Source of the DNA: Dermatophilaceae bacterium Sec6.4
GTDB taxonomy: Bacteria > Actinomycetota > Actinomycetes > Actinomycetales > Dermatophilaceae
Direction of reading: 5' to 3'
DNA: 64,000 bases
Assembly: GCA_039636865.1 (NCBI GenBank)
Contig: CP144172.1
Location: forward strand, 1,116,001 to 1,180,000
The translations under genes were made by a program, and so were the position numbers. The notes under the pieces were generated by a model. It was given only the letters and a program-made list of their open reading frames with translations, was not told the DNA's origin and made no database searches. Shown here piece by piece: positions 1 to 16,973 of the stretch. Positions within the stretch are counted from its first letter, which is position 1. Every line of letters starts with the position of its first letter.

Positions 1-1094
<1,094 letters not shown>

Positions 1095-1134
1095 ACACCC
1101 CACGAACTTCCTCGCCTAGCGGTTCGGATACTTC

Positions 1135-1159
1135 GCGGGGGCCTCGAAAGGGCCTCCGC
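1135..1159 (+). other. Hairpin in rpoB-rpoC spacer
   Basis: GCGGGGGCC and GGCCTCCGC form a 9-bp stem with one G-U pair around a 7-nt loop, in the 131-bp rpoB-rpoC spacer. No U-run follows, so it is more likely an mRNA processing or stability element than a terminator. The role is inferred. Confidence 0.5.
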
Positions 1160-1225
1160 GGGGTACCCGGGACCGCATCACGTAGCTCTTGTTAGCTAGC
1201 AACAAATGAAAGAAGGACAGCAACA

Positions 1226-5122
<3,897 letters not shown>

Positions 5123-5134
5123 TCTACTGAGATC

Positions 5135-5176
5135 ACGAAGCGGCCCCCGAACCGAACGGTTCGGGGGCCGCTTCGT
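5135..5176 (+). terminator. Rho-independent-type terminator after rpoC
   Basis: A perfect 19-bp inverted repeat (5135-5153 and 5158-5176) with a 4-nt GAAC loop lies 12 bp after the rpoC stop. It is very GC-rich with no long T tract, as is common in actinobacteria. It also lies just beyond the 3' end of the opposing gene at 5206, so it may serve both strands. Confidence 0.9.
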
Positions 5177-5205
5177 GCGTTGTACCGGGCGTAAGAGGGC
5201 GTGAG

Positions 5206-7458
5206 TCAGTTCGGCAGCAACTGCCAGGCGCTGGCGTCCGCATCGCGGTACCGCAGAACGGCGTACGGCGCAAGACTGGCCGAGTGGGGGCGGGTGTTCT
5301 CTTCGTAGACCCAGCGCACTCCCATCCCCCACAGTTTGCGGGCCCCGGCCGCGGTCGGGTGGGTGTAGAACTCGTCATTCAGCCGGAGGAGGGCGGGATT
5401 CCAGTAATTGATCGTGATGGAGTCACGACCGTTCGGAGCGAGCCGAGTTGCCGTGTTCGTCGCGGTCCATCCCTCGATCAATGCCTGCCGCTGGGTATAG
5501 GCCGTCACCAGCCATCGGCGGCTGTCGCAATGATCAGGGGCTGACGGTCGTTGGCAGTGTCGATTCGTCATCACCAGGTCCTGCTCCTGCGAATGGTCGC
5601 GGATGTACACGGCCGCCGAGATCTGGCCGTTGGAGCTCACCCCGGGCTGGTCGACGGACAGGTTTCTGGCTACCGGCGACAGGGAGATCGACGGTAGATA
5701 CCGGCCGTACGCGATCGGTGCGGACAGCACCACCGCCGCCGCGATGGGGGCGGCACCGATACGCCAATCGAGACGACGGTGGTCATCCCTGATCAGGACC
5801 ATCGAAATCGCTCCTGCGACGATCAGCACGATGACCGCCAGGAGGGCAATCATCTGCATTTGCTGGAAGTCGTGCGATCGCAGCATTCCCAGGGCGAGTT
5901 CCGGGAGCACGTAGAAGCCGAATGCGCCGACGACGGAGACTGCCACCAGCTTTATCCGAGTAGATCGCTCCACCATGCGCAGGATGCGTTCCGCCCCGAT
6001 TGCCGACGCGATAGCTGCCAATGGAAGAGCAGTGAGCAGGAAATAGCCTTGGCTCCCGCCGGGGTGGGAGAAAATACCGGTGGCCGTGGCTCCCGCCACC
6101 GCTGAGCCGAGAAGCACCCAGATCACCGGATCGTTGCGGTCCGCGCGTCGGCCGAGTGCTGCGCAGCCGAGCAGCGCCGGACCCACAGCCAGCAAAATCG
6201 ACAGGCCCGAGATGATCAATTGCCACATCGGTGTCGGCGCGCCCCTCAGGACTCCCGCGAGCGTCGTCTGTTTGGCTGAATCGCCGATGCCCAATTTAAG
6301 CCCTGATGCCGATCCATGGAAGACAATCACGAGAGTGAGCGCCAGCGATGCGATCGTCATCACCAGATCGGCGACGAGGTGCGGCACCAGTCGACGTTGC
6401 CAGATCAGCATCGCGACCAGGGCCAGCGCCAGACCCGCAATGACGGTCGGAGCGGTCGAGCCCTTTGTTCCCGTAGCAATCACGGTCAGGAGGGGGACGA
6501 GGATGACCGATCCGCGTTGCGCCTGCCCGCGCCAGCGCATGGCCAGCACGGCAACGAGCGCCATCACGGTCGGCACCCCGAGGCCGAGGGTGGGAGAGTC
6601 CGGGGTGATCAGCGGGTGGGGAACATTGAACTGGAACGGACTGGTCCGCCCACCGAGCGATGCCAGCGCCACGGCGCCGAGTGCGACGTACGGACTCCGG
6701 GTGAGCCGCAGCGCCAGCGCTGCCACGCAGCTCACCGCAACGATCGGCATGAGGGCCGGCAGAATCCGCATCAGAACAACATCGAGTGACACCCCGCTGG
6801 ACGCAGTGACCTGGGCGATCCACGCGTGTGCGAACCACTGGTATCCGAGCGGTTCGCCGATGACGGTGGGCCAGGCTGCTGGACCTCGTTCGAGCAGTTC
6901 GGAGGACAAAGCCAGGTGCAGGTAGGTGTCGACCGCCGGGCGCCCGGTGCTGAGGGGCCAGGTCGGTTGGTTCACGCGGAAGTAGGAGATCAGCGAAGAC
7001 AGGGTCGTGATGGAGAACAGCGCAATGCCGCCGCTGAGCCACCAGGGCAGAGGTGCACATCTGGCACGGCTGATACGGGACCGGGTGATCGGCGTGCCGA
7101 GCAGAGTAGCCGCGACCAGTAACGGGAGCACCACCGCGAGCCAGCGTTGATGGGCGAATCCGGCAATGGTCTGGGTCGGGACGGCTACGACGATGCCCAT
7201 GGCGAAACCCATCGCCATGTCCTCCAGCAGCCAACCGTCGGCCGGACGGATGCATCGCCACAACAGAATGCCGGGGAACATCTGGGTCACCGCGATCGCG
7301 CCGACAGCGACGATGACGTCCAGGCCGGTGGCGCCACCCGTGGCTGCGTACCAGAGGTAGAGACCAGCGCCTATCAGTAGGAGCCAGTAGCCTCTCTGAT
7401 GGCCTAGCCAGTTGAATATCGTCCGCCGGGTCACACGCAGGCGTTCAGAGGCGGGCAC
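5206..7458 (-). CDS. Large polytopic membrane protein, GT-C glycosyltransferase-like
   Basis: A 750-residue integral membrane protein on the minus strand. The N-terminal ~600 residues contain many hydrophobic helices (for example the regions starting GYWLLLIGAGLYLWYA and LAVVLPLLVAATLLG). A soluble C-terminal domain carries AAVYIRDHSQEQDLVMTNRHC and a following Tyr-Thr-x-Arg segment, a pattern I associate with actinobacterial GT-C-like envelope proteins. An early extracytoplasmic loop reads RPAVDTYLHLALSSEL, consistent with a lipid-sugar transferase, but no substrate can be assigned. The GTG start at 7458 is chosen because the longer frame runs into the divergent methyltransferase region; its ribosome site is weak. 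It diverges from a methyltransferase / GT2 / phosphatase-like cassette, suggesting joint work on a cell-envelope glycan. Confidence 0.7.
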   Translation of the reverse strand: MPASERLRVTRRTIFNWLGHQRGYWLLLIGAGLYLWYAATGGATGLDVIVAVGAIAVTQMFPGILLWRCIRPADGWLLEDMAMGFAMGIVVAVPTQTIAGFAHQRWLAVVLPLLVAATLLGTPITRSRISRARCAPLPWWLSGGIALFSITTLSSLISYFRVNQPTWPLSTGRPAVDTYLHLALSSELLERGPAAWPTVIGEPLGYQWFAHAWIAQVTASSGVSLDVVLMRILPALMPIVAVSCVAALALRLTRSPYVALGAVALASLGGRTSPFQFNVPHPLITPDSPTLGLGVPTVMALVAVLAMRWRGQAQRGSVILVPLLTVIATGTKGSTAPTVIAGLALALVAMLIWQRRLVPHLVADLVMTIASLALTLVIVFHGSASGLKLGIGDSAKQTTLAGVLRGAPTPMWQLIISGLSILLAVGPALLGCAALGRRADRNDPVIWVLLGSAVAGATATGIFSHPGGSQGYFLLTALPLAAIASAIGAERILRMVERSTRIKLVAVSVVGAFGFYVLPELALGMLRSHDFQQMQMIALLAVIVLIVAGAISMVLIRDDHRRLDWRIGAAPIAAAVVLSAPIAYGRYLPSISLSPVARNLSVDQPGVSSNGQISAAVYIRDHSQEQDLVMTNRHCQRPSAPDHCDSRRWLVTAYTQRQALIEGWTATNTATRLAPNGRDSITINYWNPALLRLNDEFYTHPTAAGARKLWGMGVRWVYEENTRPHSASLAPYAVLRYRDADASAWQLLPN

Positions 7459-7498
7459 GACGCACACCGTACCTACCGCGGCTGTCGGTACCGCAGCG

Positions 7499-8233
7499 AT
7501 GCGGGCACTGCGTTGGATCGCAGATCGTGGCCGGCCAGGGCACCACGACAACAACGAGAAGGAACTCCCCATCACCGAAGCAGCATCCGGCACCTATGAG
7601 CCCGGATATTTCGAGACTCGACTAGCTCACAATCCCGCTCGCTCAGATGTGTGGCGGCACTTGGGAATCTACTTTCAGCAGTGGGTCGCAGCTGATGCGA
7701 GCGTGCTGGAACTGGGTGCTGGGTGGTGCGATTTCTCCAACGAGATCAGCGCCGCGCGCGTGGTGGCCATGGACCTGGACGACATTGTCGAACGGAAAGC
7801 GGGGGAGCATGTCGAGGCTGTGGTCGGCGACTGCACCGATCTGAGCCGGTTCGAGGAGAACTCCTTCGACGTGGTGTTCGCCTCCAACCTGTTGGAACAC
7901 CTGGAACGCTCACAGACCAACCAGCTTGTCGACGGGGTTTTGCGGGTACTGCGGCCGGGCGGGCGGTTGATACTGATGCAGCCGAACTTCCGGCTGGCGC
8001 CCAAACGATACTTCGACGACTACACGCACGTCGCGATTTTTACCGATCAGTCGTTGAGCGACTATCTCACCTCGCGGGGCCTGCACATCGAGACGGTCAA
8101 AGCGAGGTTCATGCCGTTGACGATGAAGTCCTCGGCGTCCCGGTTGTCCTTTCTGGTGCCCTGGTACCTGCGGTCGCCGATCAAGCCATTGGCGGGCCAG
8201 ATGCTCGTCGTCGCACGTACCTCGACGCCGTGA
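7499..8233 (+). CDS. Class I SAM-dependent methyltransferase
   Basis: About 244 residues. It has the Rossmann SAM-binding motif VLELGAGWCDFSNE, the acidic end of beta-2 (VVAMDLDD) and a post-motif VVFASNLLEHLE, typical of methyltransferase type 11 proteins. The conserved part begins near TYEPGYFETRL. The first in-frame ATG (7499) gives a long non-conserved N-terminus. A better-placed AGAAGGAA ribosome site precedes an ATC codon at 7571, so the true start is uncertain. The stop overlaps the GTG start of the next gene (GTGA), implying translational coupling with the GT2 glycosyltransferase. The substrate is unknown; a glycan or polyprenyl-linked sugar is plausible from context. Confidence 0.8.
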   Translation: MRALRWIADRGRPGHHDNNEKELPITEAASGTYEPGYFETRLAHNPARSDVWRHLGIYFQQWVAADASVLELGAGWCDFSNEISAARVVAMDLDDIVERKAGEHVEAVVGDCTDLSRFEENSFDVVFASNLLEHLERSQTNQLVDGVLRVLRPGGRLILMQPNFRLAPKRYFDDYTHVAIFTDQSLSDYLTSRGLHIETVKARFMPLTMKSSASRLSFLVPWYLRSPIKPLAGQMLVVARTSTP

Positions 8234-8961
8234 CCGTTTCGGGGCGCCCATCGCTGACTGTTGTGCTTCCTACCTACAACGAGAGGGACAGCATTGCGGC
8301 ATGTATCACCGCCTTCGCGACCATGCCGGAGGTCGACGAGGTACTGGTCATCAACAACAACGCGGCGGACGGCACTTCCGCCCAAGTTGCTCTGACGGGT
8401 GCACGAGAAGTGTGCGAGCCACGTCAGGGCTACGGCGCCGCTATCCAGCGTGGTCTTCGTGAGGCTCGCACCGACTTGATCGCCGTATGCGAGCCCGACG
8501 GTACGTTCGACCCGACGGATCTACGCAAGCTGCTTGCGTTCATGCCCGAATGCGGATTCGTCGTCGGCTCACGCACGGTGAACGAGTTCATTTGGGATGG
8601 TGCCAACATGGGGTGGTTCCTCAAGTGGGGCAACTGGGCGGTGGCCAAGTGGGTAGAGGTTCTCTACAACACCACCAGCCTGTCCGACGTCGGTTGCACC
8701 TTCCGGGTGATGACCCGTGCACATGCCGATTACCTGCTCGAGCACTCGACGATGGATGGATCCGCATACGGCCTGGAGATGTTGGTGTTGACGGCAAAGA
8801 GCGGGACGAAGATGGTCCAGGTGCCGGTCAACTACCACCCGCGAGTGGGGGAATCGTCGGTCACGGGCGATCTGAGCAAGACGATCCCACTCGGGGTGAA
8901 GATGTTCGCGATGAGCACCTCTATGCGGATGAAGGAACCACGGCGGCAGAAGTCTCGGTGA
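8230..8961 (+). CDS. Family 2 glycosyltransferase (dolichyl-phosphate-mannose-synthase-like)
   Basis: 243 residues with a GT-A fold: N-terminal SLTVVLPTYNERDSI, nucleotide-sugar region EVLVINNNAADGTS, metal-binding region CEPDGTFDP and the downstream VGSRTVNEF and GCTFRVM motifs. This resembles bacterial polyprenyl-phosphate mannose/glucose synthases that charge a lipid carrier with a sugar on the cytoplasmic side. No C-terminal membrane helices are present, so it is probably soluble or membrane-associated. The GTG start at 8230 overlaps the upstream stop, and its own stop overlaps the GTG of the next small gene, making a tight coupled chain. It could feed the GT-C-like membrane protein divergent at 5206-7458. 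The exact sugar cannot be read. Confidence 0.85.
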   Translation: MTVSGRPSLTVVLPTYNERDSIAACITAFATMPEVDEVLVINNNAADGTSAQVALTGAREVCEPRQGYGAAIQRGLREARTDLIAVCEPDGTFDPTDLRKLLAFMPECGFVVGSRTVNEFIWDGANMGWFLKWGNWAVAKWVEVLYNTTSLSDVGCTFRVMTRAHADYLLEHSTMDGSAYGLEMLVLTAKSGTKMVQVPVNYHPRVGESSVTGDLSKTIPLGVKMFAMSTSMRMKEPRRQKSR

Positions 8962-9143
8962 ACGTGCCTGTCGAACTGCGCTTCGATGATGGCGAGCAGC
9001 TCCGTCGATCAACGGCCGATGCCTGGGACACCGTTGTTTTCCTGTGGGCGGCGGCACGATACGCCGAGGTTGACGTCCTCGCCTTGCGCCACACCGGTGC
9101 GCGGCTGAGGCGGCGTGCAAACCGTCGTACCCTGACTCGGTGA
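8958..9143 (+). CDS. Small conserved-context protein, 61 residues, unknown function
   Basis: A 61-residue reading frame starting at GTG inside the stop of the GT2 gene (GTGA) and ending in a TGA that overlaps the GTG start of the next large gene. The two four-base overlaps are the main evidence that it is translated. The N-terminal half is acidic (VELRFDDGEQL), the middle is hydrophobic (TVVFLWAAARYAEVDVLAL) and the C-terminus is strongly basic (RLRRRANRRTLTR). I do not recognise a family. It could be a membrane-peripheral adaptor for the neighbouring envelope enzymes. Confidence 0.55.
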   Translation: MNVPVELRFDDGEQLRRSTADAWDTVVFLWAAARYAEVDVLALRHTGARLRRRANRRTLTR

Positions 9144-11308
9144 CCCGGCGCTGGCTGATCGTGTGCGCAGTGGCGCTGCTGGCAGCCTTCGGCGGGTTGA
9201 CGCTCACTTCGTGGATGACCCAGCGGGCGCCGTTGCAGAGCGTTTCCCAGCCGGGACCGACTGTTCTGGTGCGGGTGCCGACCATCGACTGGAACTCCAC
9301 GTCCGTGCAGGCCAACCCGACTCTCTACGCATTGGCCCGGCGCGGGGCGGTTGCTGCGATGTTGACCCGCAATATCGCCGGCCACAGCTGCACCAACGAC
9401 TCGTGGCTGACGTTGTCGGCCGGCACCCGCACGTCGGTGGGTGCGGTGGTCCAGGAGACATTGCCCGGTCAGCCGGTCGGCAGCTGTCCTGCAGTGCCGA
9501 AGTTCCTGAACCTTGACGCCGGCACCGTCCAGTACCCGTATTGGGCTCGGTGGCGGCAGATCGCGCTGTCGCGTTCACCGAAGGCCGACATCGGTCGGCT
9601 TGCTTCGACCGCAGCGCTGTCGAATCAATGCGTGCTCGCGGTTGGTAGCGGTGCTGCGTTGGGCGCAGTCGACCGCGAGGGCGTGGTCACCCACTATGCG
9701 CCCGGTGTTGCCCAGGCCGATTTCAATGAGTGTTCCATCAGTCTGGTCAGTCTCACCACGACGAAGGACTCCGTGCTGCGGCAGGTCATTGACAGACTTC
9801 CGCAGAACGCGACCGTCATCGTCGCTGCGCTGGCAGATGACGCCACTCCGGAGCATGTACGTGCTGTCGTTGTCGCCGGACCCGGCGTGCCGCACGGGCG
9901 GATGACGTCCCTGAACACCCGCCAACCCGGTCTGATCGCGACCCCTGATCTCTCGGCGCTGCTGTTGCACCGATTCGGTGCCGATGCGCCGAACCTGCCC
10001 GAAGGCCGGATGCCGTCGGTCGAGCCGACGGGGAGCGTCTACGGGTCGGTGAGGCTGTCTCGGGATCTGGGTCAGGAACTCGCTGTTCAACATTCGGTGC
10101 TGCGCAGCTTCTTTCCCCGTTCCCTGGTGATCGGCGCGGCGATCCTCGGTCTGGGCATCCTGGTGTGGCGCTGGCTGGTGCACCGGGTTGGTCGGGGCAA
10201 ACGGGTACGGGCCGCACATCCGTCGCTTCGTGGCGCTATCGCGCTCACTGCCGGCGCATTGTCTGCGCTGCCGGTAGCGACATTCGCTGTCGGGCTGGTG
10301 CCCTGGTATCGAAGCAGTCATCCCGGAATTGCGCTGACAGTGTCGGTGCTCCTGATCGCGATTCTGATTCCCGCGGTCGCGCTCGTGGGTCCATGGCGCA
10401 AGTTCCCTGGCGGCCCGCTGATCGTCATCCTCGCGGTTACCTGGTACGTCGTGGTCGATGACACCACTCACGGGTCTCGACTTCAGCTCACCTCGATGAT
10501 GGGCCTGGAACCGGTCTACGGCGGCCGTTTCTACGGCATGGGGAACGTCGGGTATGCCATGTTGGCGACCAGCGGACTGCTCCTTGCGGCGCTACTGGCC
10601 GATCCGCTGATCAGGGCCGGCCGACGCGATCTGGCGGCGCTGACGGTCATCCTTTTCGCCGTCCCGTCCATTCTGGTGGACGGTTACCCGTGGTGGGGAG
10701 CCGACGGTGGAGGCCCGGCGGCGATGATCCCTGCATTCGCCTACCTGGCGCTGAACGCAGCGGGGTTGAAGGTGACCTGGCGGCGGGTGGGTATTACCGG
10801 CGGCGCGACTGTCGTGGTGGTCGGTGCGCTGGCCGTGATCGACTACCTTCGGCCGGTCGCCTATCGAACCCACCTGGGTGATTTCGTCGCGGGTCTCAGG
10901 GATGGCGGGAAGGTCGGTGGACTCGGCCGGATCCTCACGCTGAATGAACAGATGGTCACCTCGAGCCCACTGACGCTGTTTGTGCCGGTCCTGCTCATTG
11001 TGGCGATCATCGTGCTGATCGCACCAGGGCGGCGCTTGACCCAACCGGTGAGCCGGCTCTGGGATCGTCTGCCGTTCCTGGGCAACGGCCTGGTCGCGTG
11101 TGTGATCTGCTGGGTGATCGGCTTCTTCGCCAACGATTCGGGTACAGCCATACCGCCGGTCGGCATGTTGATCAGCGTGCCCCTACTTGTGGTGTTGTCG
11201 ACCTGGGCCGGGCGATCCCAGACCGGCACGGCCCTCGCTGGCCCTTCCGGTGCTTCCGCCGGAAAGGGATCGAGGACGATAGACCCCGGCGTACCGAACT
11301 CGGACTGA
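9140..11308 (+). CDS. Membrane protein with N-terminal alkaline-phosphatase-like extracytoplasmic domain
   Basis: 722 residues. A signal-anchor helix (IVCAVALLAAFGGLTL, about residues 8-23) is followed by an extracytoplasmic domain of about 300 residues. This contains VLVRVPTIDWNST and CTNDSWLTLSAGTRTSVG, which resemble the nucleophile region of alkaline-phosphatase/sulfatase-superfamily proteins. The C-terminal half (from about 330) has roughly ten hydrophobic segments including GGRFYGMGNVGYAMLA. Similar two-part proteins occur widely in actinobacteria without a fixed function. The GTG start overlaps the preceding stop. Context points to envelope polymer or lipid-carrier processing; a canonical full set of metal ligands is not evident by eye, so enzymatic activity is unproven. 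Confidence 0.65.
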   Translation: MTRRWLIVCAVALLAAFGGLTLTSWMTQRAPLQSVSQPGPTVLVRVPTIDWNSTSVQANPTLYALARRGAVAAMLTRNIAGHSCTNDSWLTLSAGTRTSVGAVVQETLPGQPVGSCPAVPKFLNLDAGTVQYPYWARWRQIALSRSPKADIGRLASTAALSNQCVLAVGSGAALGAVDREGVVTHYAPGVAQADFNECSISLVSLTTTKDSVLRQVIDRLPQNATVIVAALADDATPEHVRAVVVAGPGVPHGRMTSLNTRQPGLIATPDLSALLLHRFGADAPNLPEGRMPSVEPTGSVYGSVRLSRDLGQELAVQHSVLRSFFPRSLVIGAAILGLGILVWRWLVHRVGRGKRVRAAHPSLRGAIALTAGALSALPVATFAVGLVPWYRSSHPGIALTVSVLLIAILIPAVALVGPWRKFPGGPLIVILAVTWYVVVDDTTHGSRLQLTSMMGLEPVYGGRFYGMGNVGYAMLATSGLLLAALLADPLIRAGRRDLAALTVILFAVPSILVDGYPWWGADGGGPAAMIPAFAYLALNAAGLKVTWRRVGITGGATVVVVGALAVIDYLRPVAYRTHLGDFVAGLRDGGKVGGLGRILTLNEQMVTSSPLTLFVPVLLIVAIIVLIAPGRRLTQPVSRLWDRLPFLGNGLVACVICWVIGFFANDSGTAIPPVGMLISVPLLVVLSTWAGRSQTGTALAGPSGASAGKGSRTIDPGVPNSD

Positions 11309-11314
11309 CGCGAT

Positions 11315-11343
11315 TTGGTGCGGTATGTCAGCCCCGGTAGGAT
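11315..11343 (+). promoter_or_regulatory. Predicted promoter of the str operon
   Basis: TTGGTG and TAGGAT separated by 17 bp match an actinobacterial housekeeping promoter with a good -10 element. The -35 is embedded in ATTTGG, also seen upstream of rpsJ, infA and rplM in this window. A TTGACA at 11441-11446 may be a second -35 but has no clear -10 partner. Confidence 0.6.
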
Positions 11344-11684
11344 CAACGGCTGTGCATGGTCTCGCCATGTCTCGTCCCACTAGCAGTAGGGCACAGCCGG
11401 TCCGGCACGAACGTCGGGAAGCTGATCGCCGGGTTCGTTGTTGACACCATTGTGCAACCGCCGCGGTCTCTCTGTGAGTGGTACCGAGGAAATCGAGACT
11501 TGTGCGCCCGCTCTCGCCGGGCAGCCTGGCATCGTCAGGAAGTGCGGGGGAGGGCTCCGGCATCACAGGCAGGCGGCAATCACCCGACATCGGGCGGTTG
11601 CCTAGGGCTTGGCCGGCATTCCAAGGAGTCGATCGGGCATCAGCTCGTTCGTAGACAAGATCACCAACAGACGGAGTCAACAGG
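11344..11684 (+). other. Long 5' leader of str operon, no gene seen
   Basis: The 376 bp between the membrane protein stop and rpsL hold the predicted promoter and about 330 bp of untranslated leader. I see no credible coding frame in it. A GGAG ribosome site sits 8 bases before the rpsL TTG start. The length leaves room for translational or transcriptional feedback structures, but none is obvious by eye. Confidence 0.5.
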
Positions 11685-12059
11685 TTGCCTACCATCAACC
11701 AGCTCGTCCGTAAGGGTCGGCAGGACAAGGCCACGAAGGTCTCCACGCCGGCTCTGAAGGGCAGCCCACAGCGACGCGGCGTGTGCACCCGCGTTTACAC
11801 CACGACGCCCAAGAAGCCGAACTCGGCGCTACGCAAGGTGGCTCGCGTGCGGCTCACCTCCGGCATCGAGGTCACCGCGTACATTCCCGGCGTGGGCCAC
11901 AACCTGCAGGAGCACTCGATCGTGCTCGTGCGTGGCGGTCGGGTCAAGGACCTGCCGGGCGTGCGTTACAAGATCGTCCGCGGTTCGTTGGACACCCAGG
12001 GTGTCCGCAACCGCAAGCAGGCCCGTTCCAAGTACGGCGCCAAGAGGGAGAAGAAGTAA
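11685..12059 (+). CDS. rpsL: 30S ribosomal protein S12
   Basis: 124 residues, the normal length. S12 sits at the decoding centre of the 30S subunit. The conserved [16 protein letters not shown] loop and the [12 protein letters not shown] loop are present with the wild-type lysines where streptomycin-resistance changes usually occur, so the allele looks streptomycin-sensitive. The start is an unusual TTG, supported by GGAG 8 bases upstream and by the conserved N-terminus [11 protein letters not shown]. Its stop overlaps the rpsG ATG (TAATG), coupling the two genes. It is the first gene of the str operon. Confidence 0.98.
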   Translation: MPTINQLVRKGRQDKATKVSTPALKGSPQRRGVCTRVYTTTPKKPNSALRKVARVRLTSGIEVTAYIPGVGHNLQEHSIVLVRGGRVKDLPGVRYKIVRGSLDTQGVRNRKQARSKYGAKREKK

Positions 12060-12529
12060 TGCCACGTAAGGGCCCCGCTCCGAAGCGTCCCCTCGTCATC
12101 GACCCGGTCTACGGTTCGCCCCTGGTGACGCAGTTGATCAACAAGATCCTGCTGGACGGTAAGAAGTCCGTTGCAGAGCGCATCGTCTACGGCGCGCTGG
12201 AAGGCACCCGCGAGAAGACGGGCACCGACCCGGTCGTGACCCTGAAGCGCGCGCTGGACAACATCAAGCCGAGCTTGGAGGTCAAGAGCCGCCGCGTCGG
12301 TGGCGCCACCTACCAGGTGCCGATCGAGGTCAAGCCGGGCCGCGCGACGACCCTGTCGTTGCGTTGGCTGGTCGGCTACTCCCGGCAGCGCCGCGAGAAG
12401 ACGATGACCGAGCGACTGATGAACGAGCTTCTCGATGCGAGCAACGGCCTCGGCGCCGCTGTGAAGCGCCGCGAGGACACCCACAAGATGGCCGAGTCCA
12501 ACCGGGCCTTCGCGCACTACCGCTGGTGA
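12059..12529 (+). CDS. rpsG: 30S ribosomal protein S7
   Basis: 156 residues, beginning [11 protein letters not shown]7 is the primary binder that organises the 30S head; in E. coli it is also the feedback repressor of the str operon. The conserved [14 protein letters not shown] and [15 protein letters not shown] blocks are intact. The ATG at 12059 overlaps the rpsL stop and has a purine-rich site (GGGAGAAGAAG) just upstream. An 84-bp spacer separates it from fusA. Length and sequence are ordinary. Confidence 0.98.
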   Translation: MPRKGPAPKRPLVIDPVYGSPLVTQLINKILLDGKKSVAERIVYGALEGTREKTGTDPVVTLKRALDNIKPSLEVKSRRVGGATYQVPIEVKPGRATTLSLRWLVGYSRQRREKTMTERLMNELLDASNGLGAAVKRREDTHKMAESNRAFAHYRW

Positions 12530-12613
12530 TCGTTGTCGGGTTCCGGATGCCTGACAGGTAGCCGGAACCCGACACTCACCACACCATTCGACGAGCGGAT
12601 AAGGAACCACACC

Positions 12614-14719
<2,106 letters not shown>

Positions 14720-14855
14720 GGCGCACCTGTTCATCCGTTTGCACTTTTAGCGGCTGAGCAGGGATCCTCAGGGACGACTGATGTCGTCTTCCCAGCAGCA
14801 TTACCACCATTAGGACGCCCCGGCGTCAGACCAACAGTCTTTGAAGGAGTACCCA

Positions 14856-16049
<1,194 letters not shown>

Positions 16050-16080
16050 TATGACCTCCGCAAGGAGGTAGAACACGAGA

Positions 16081-16116
16081 AAGACCCCGGTCTGCTGTTG
16101 CGGACCGGGGTCTTTC
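16081..16116 (+). terminator. Intrinsic terminator of the str operon
   Basis: A perfect 13-bp inverted repeat (16081-16093 and 16104-16116, AAAGACCCCGGTC) with a 10-nt loop sits 31 bp after tuf. The right arm ends in TTT. It is the clearest terminator in the window and may also act on the convergent gene at 16176. Confidence 0.93.
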
Positions 16117-16175
16117 CCGTCACAAGCGCGCAACCCGGATCGACTACGCGCTGGGTCAGGTGCGGTGCTGCTGGA

Positions 16176-16715
16176 TCAGAGCAGGACCACGATCAGCACG
16201 GCGATGATGCCCATCAGGAGGGCGAATCCCAGGCCTGCGGCAGCGACGATCAGGCCGGTGCGGGTGGCGGAATCCACCTGTTTGCGCCAGCCCGTGTCTG
16301 CCATGAAGTCGTTGACGGTCTTCGACAGCCAGGTGCTGTCGAAGGCGTAGCCGACGGCGGCCGGCCGGCCGCTGTCGGTGAGTCCGAACTGAAGGTGCAA
16401 TTCCTTCTCGTAAACGGTTCCTCGCAGCACTGTGCGTTTGGTGGAGACCTGCGCAACGGCGCCCCCTGTCCCGACCCCGGTAATCCAGGACACCGCGCGT
16501 ACGACCTGCTGACGACTGTAGATGTGTTCGTCTTCCCGGAGCATGAGTTCGATGCTGTACTCCTTCTGCAGGCTGTGCTGGTGCAGCAGGCCCACCCATC
16601 GCAGATCGGCCACCTGAAGGTGCAGCAGTAACCCGTAGTCGGTGCGCGTCACGGTGTACGGCGTGTCGCGGACCCGATCCTGCAAGCCTTGGTAGATCTC
16701 ATCTGACGTCTGCAC
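16176..16715 (-). CDS. Uncharacterised protein with C-terminal membrane anchor
   Basis: About 179 residues. The soluble N-terminal part (SDEIYQGLQDRVRDTPYTVTRTDYG) leads into a domain with a TGVGTGGAVAQVSTKRTVLRGTVYEKELHLQFG stretch. A single strongly hydrophobic C-terminal helix (VAAAGLGFALLMGIIAVLIVVLL) anchors it, with the bulk predicted cytoplasmic. The GTG at 16715 is chosen because AGGGAG lies 6 bases upstream; an ATG at 16730 gives five more residues but has no site. It is a single-gene unit convergent with tuf and divergent from the aminotransferase. I do not recognise the family. Confidence 0.6.
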   Translation of the reverse strand: MQTSDEIYQGLQDRVRDTPYTVTRTDYGLLLHLQVADLRWVGLLHQHSLQKEYSIELMLREDEHIYSRQQVVRAVSWITGVGTGGAVAQVSTKRTVLRGTVYEKELHLQFGLTDSGRPAAVGYAFDSTWLSKTVNDFMADTGWRKQVDSATRTGLIVAAAGLGFALLMGIIAVLIVVLL

Positions 16716-16973
16716 GTGGATCTCCCTCATCGTCGGTGACGCTGTTGGGACCGTTTCAGGAAAGTCTGGTGATTCGCGGTGAGAACCCTGCTGAGAACGA
16801 GGGCGACCTCGCGGAGCGGATCTCCGATGGGGCACCGGCGGGGATCTTCGCTGATCGCGCGGACGGCGGCACGTCGGCGACTCCCCATGGATGAGACGGC
16901 CCGGAACGGCGACCGGGCGTGCTGCGAGAATAGGCGCTCCGGCACATCCCCAGCACAGAAATGGTGACTTGTT

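Noticed and set aside
11441-11446. TTGACA as main -35 of the str operon
   Set aside because: No acceptable -10 lies 16-19 bp downstream; the TTGGTG/TAGGAT pair at 11315-11343 fits better, though a second promoter is not excluded.
16098-16631. Plus-strand open frame opposite the small membrane protein gene
   Set aside because: It overlaps the tuf terminator and lacks a ribosome site; the minus-strand frame has a clear membrane anchor and start signal.
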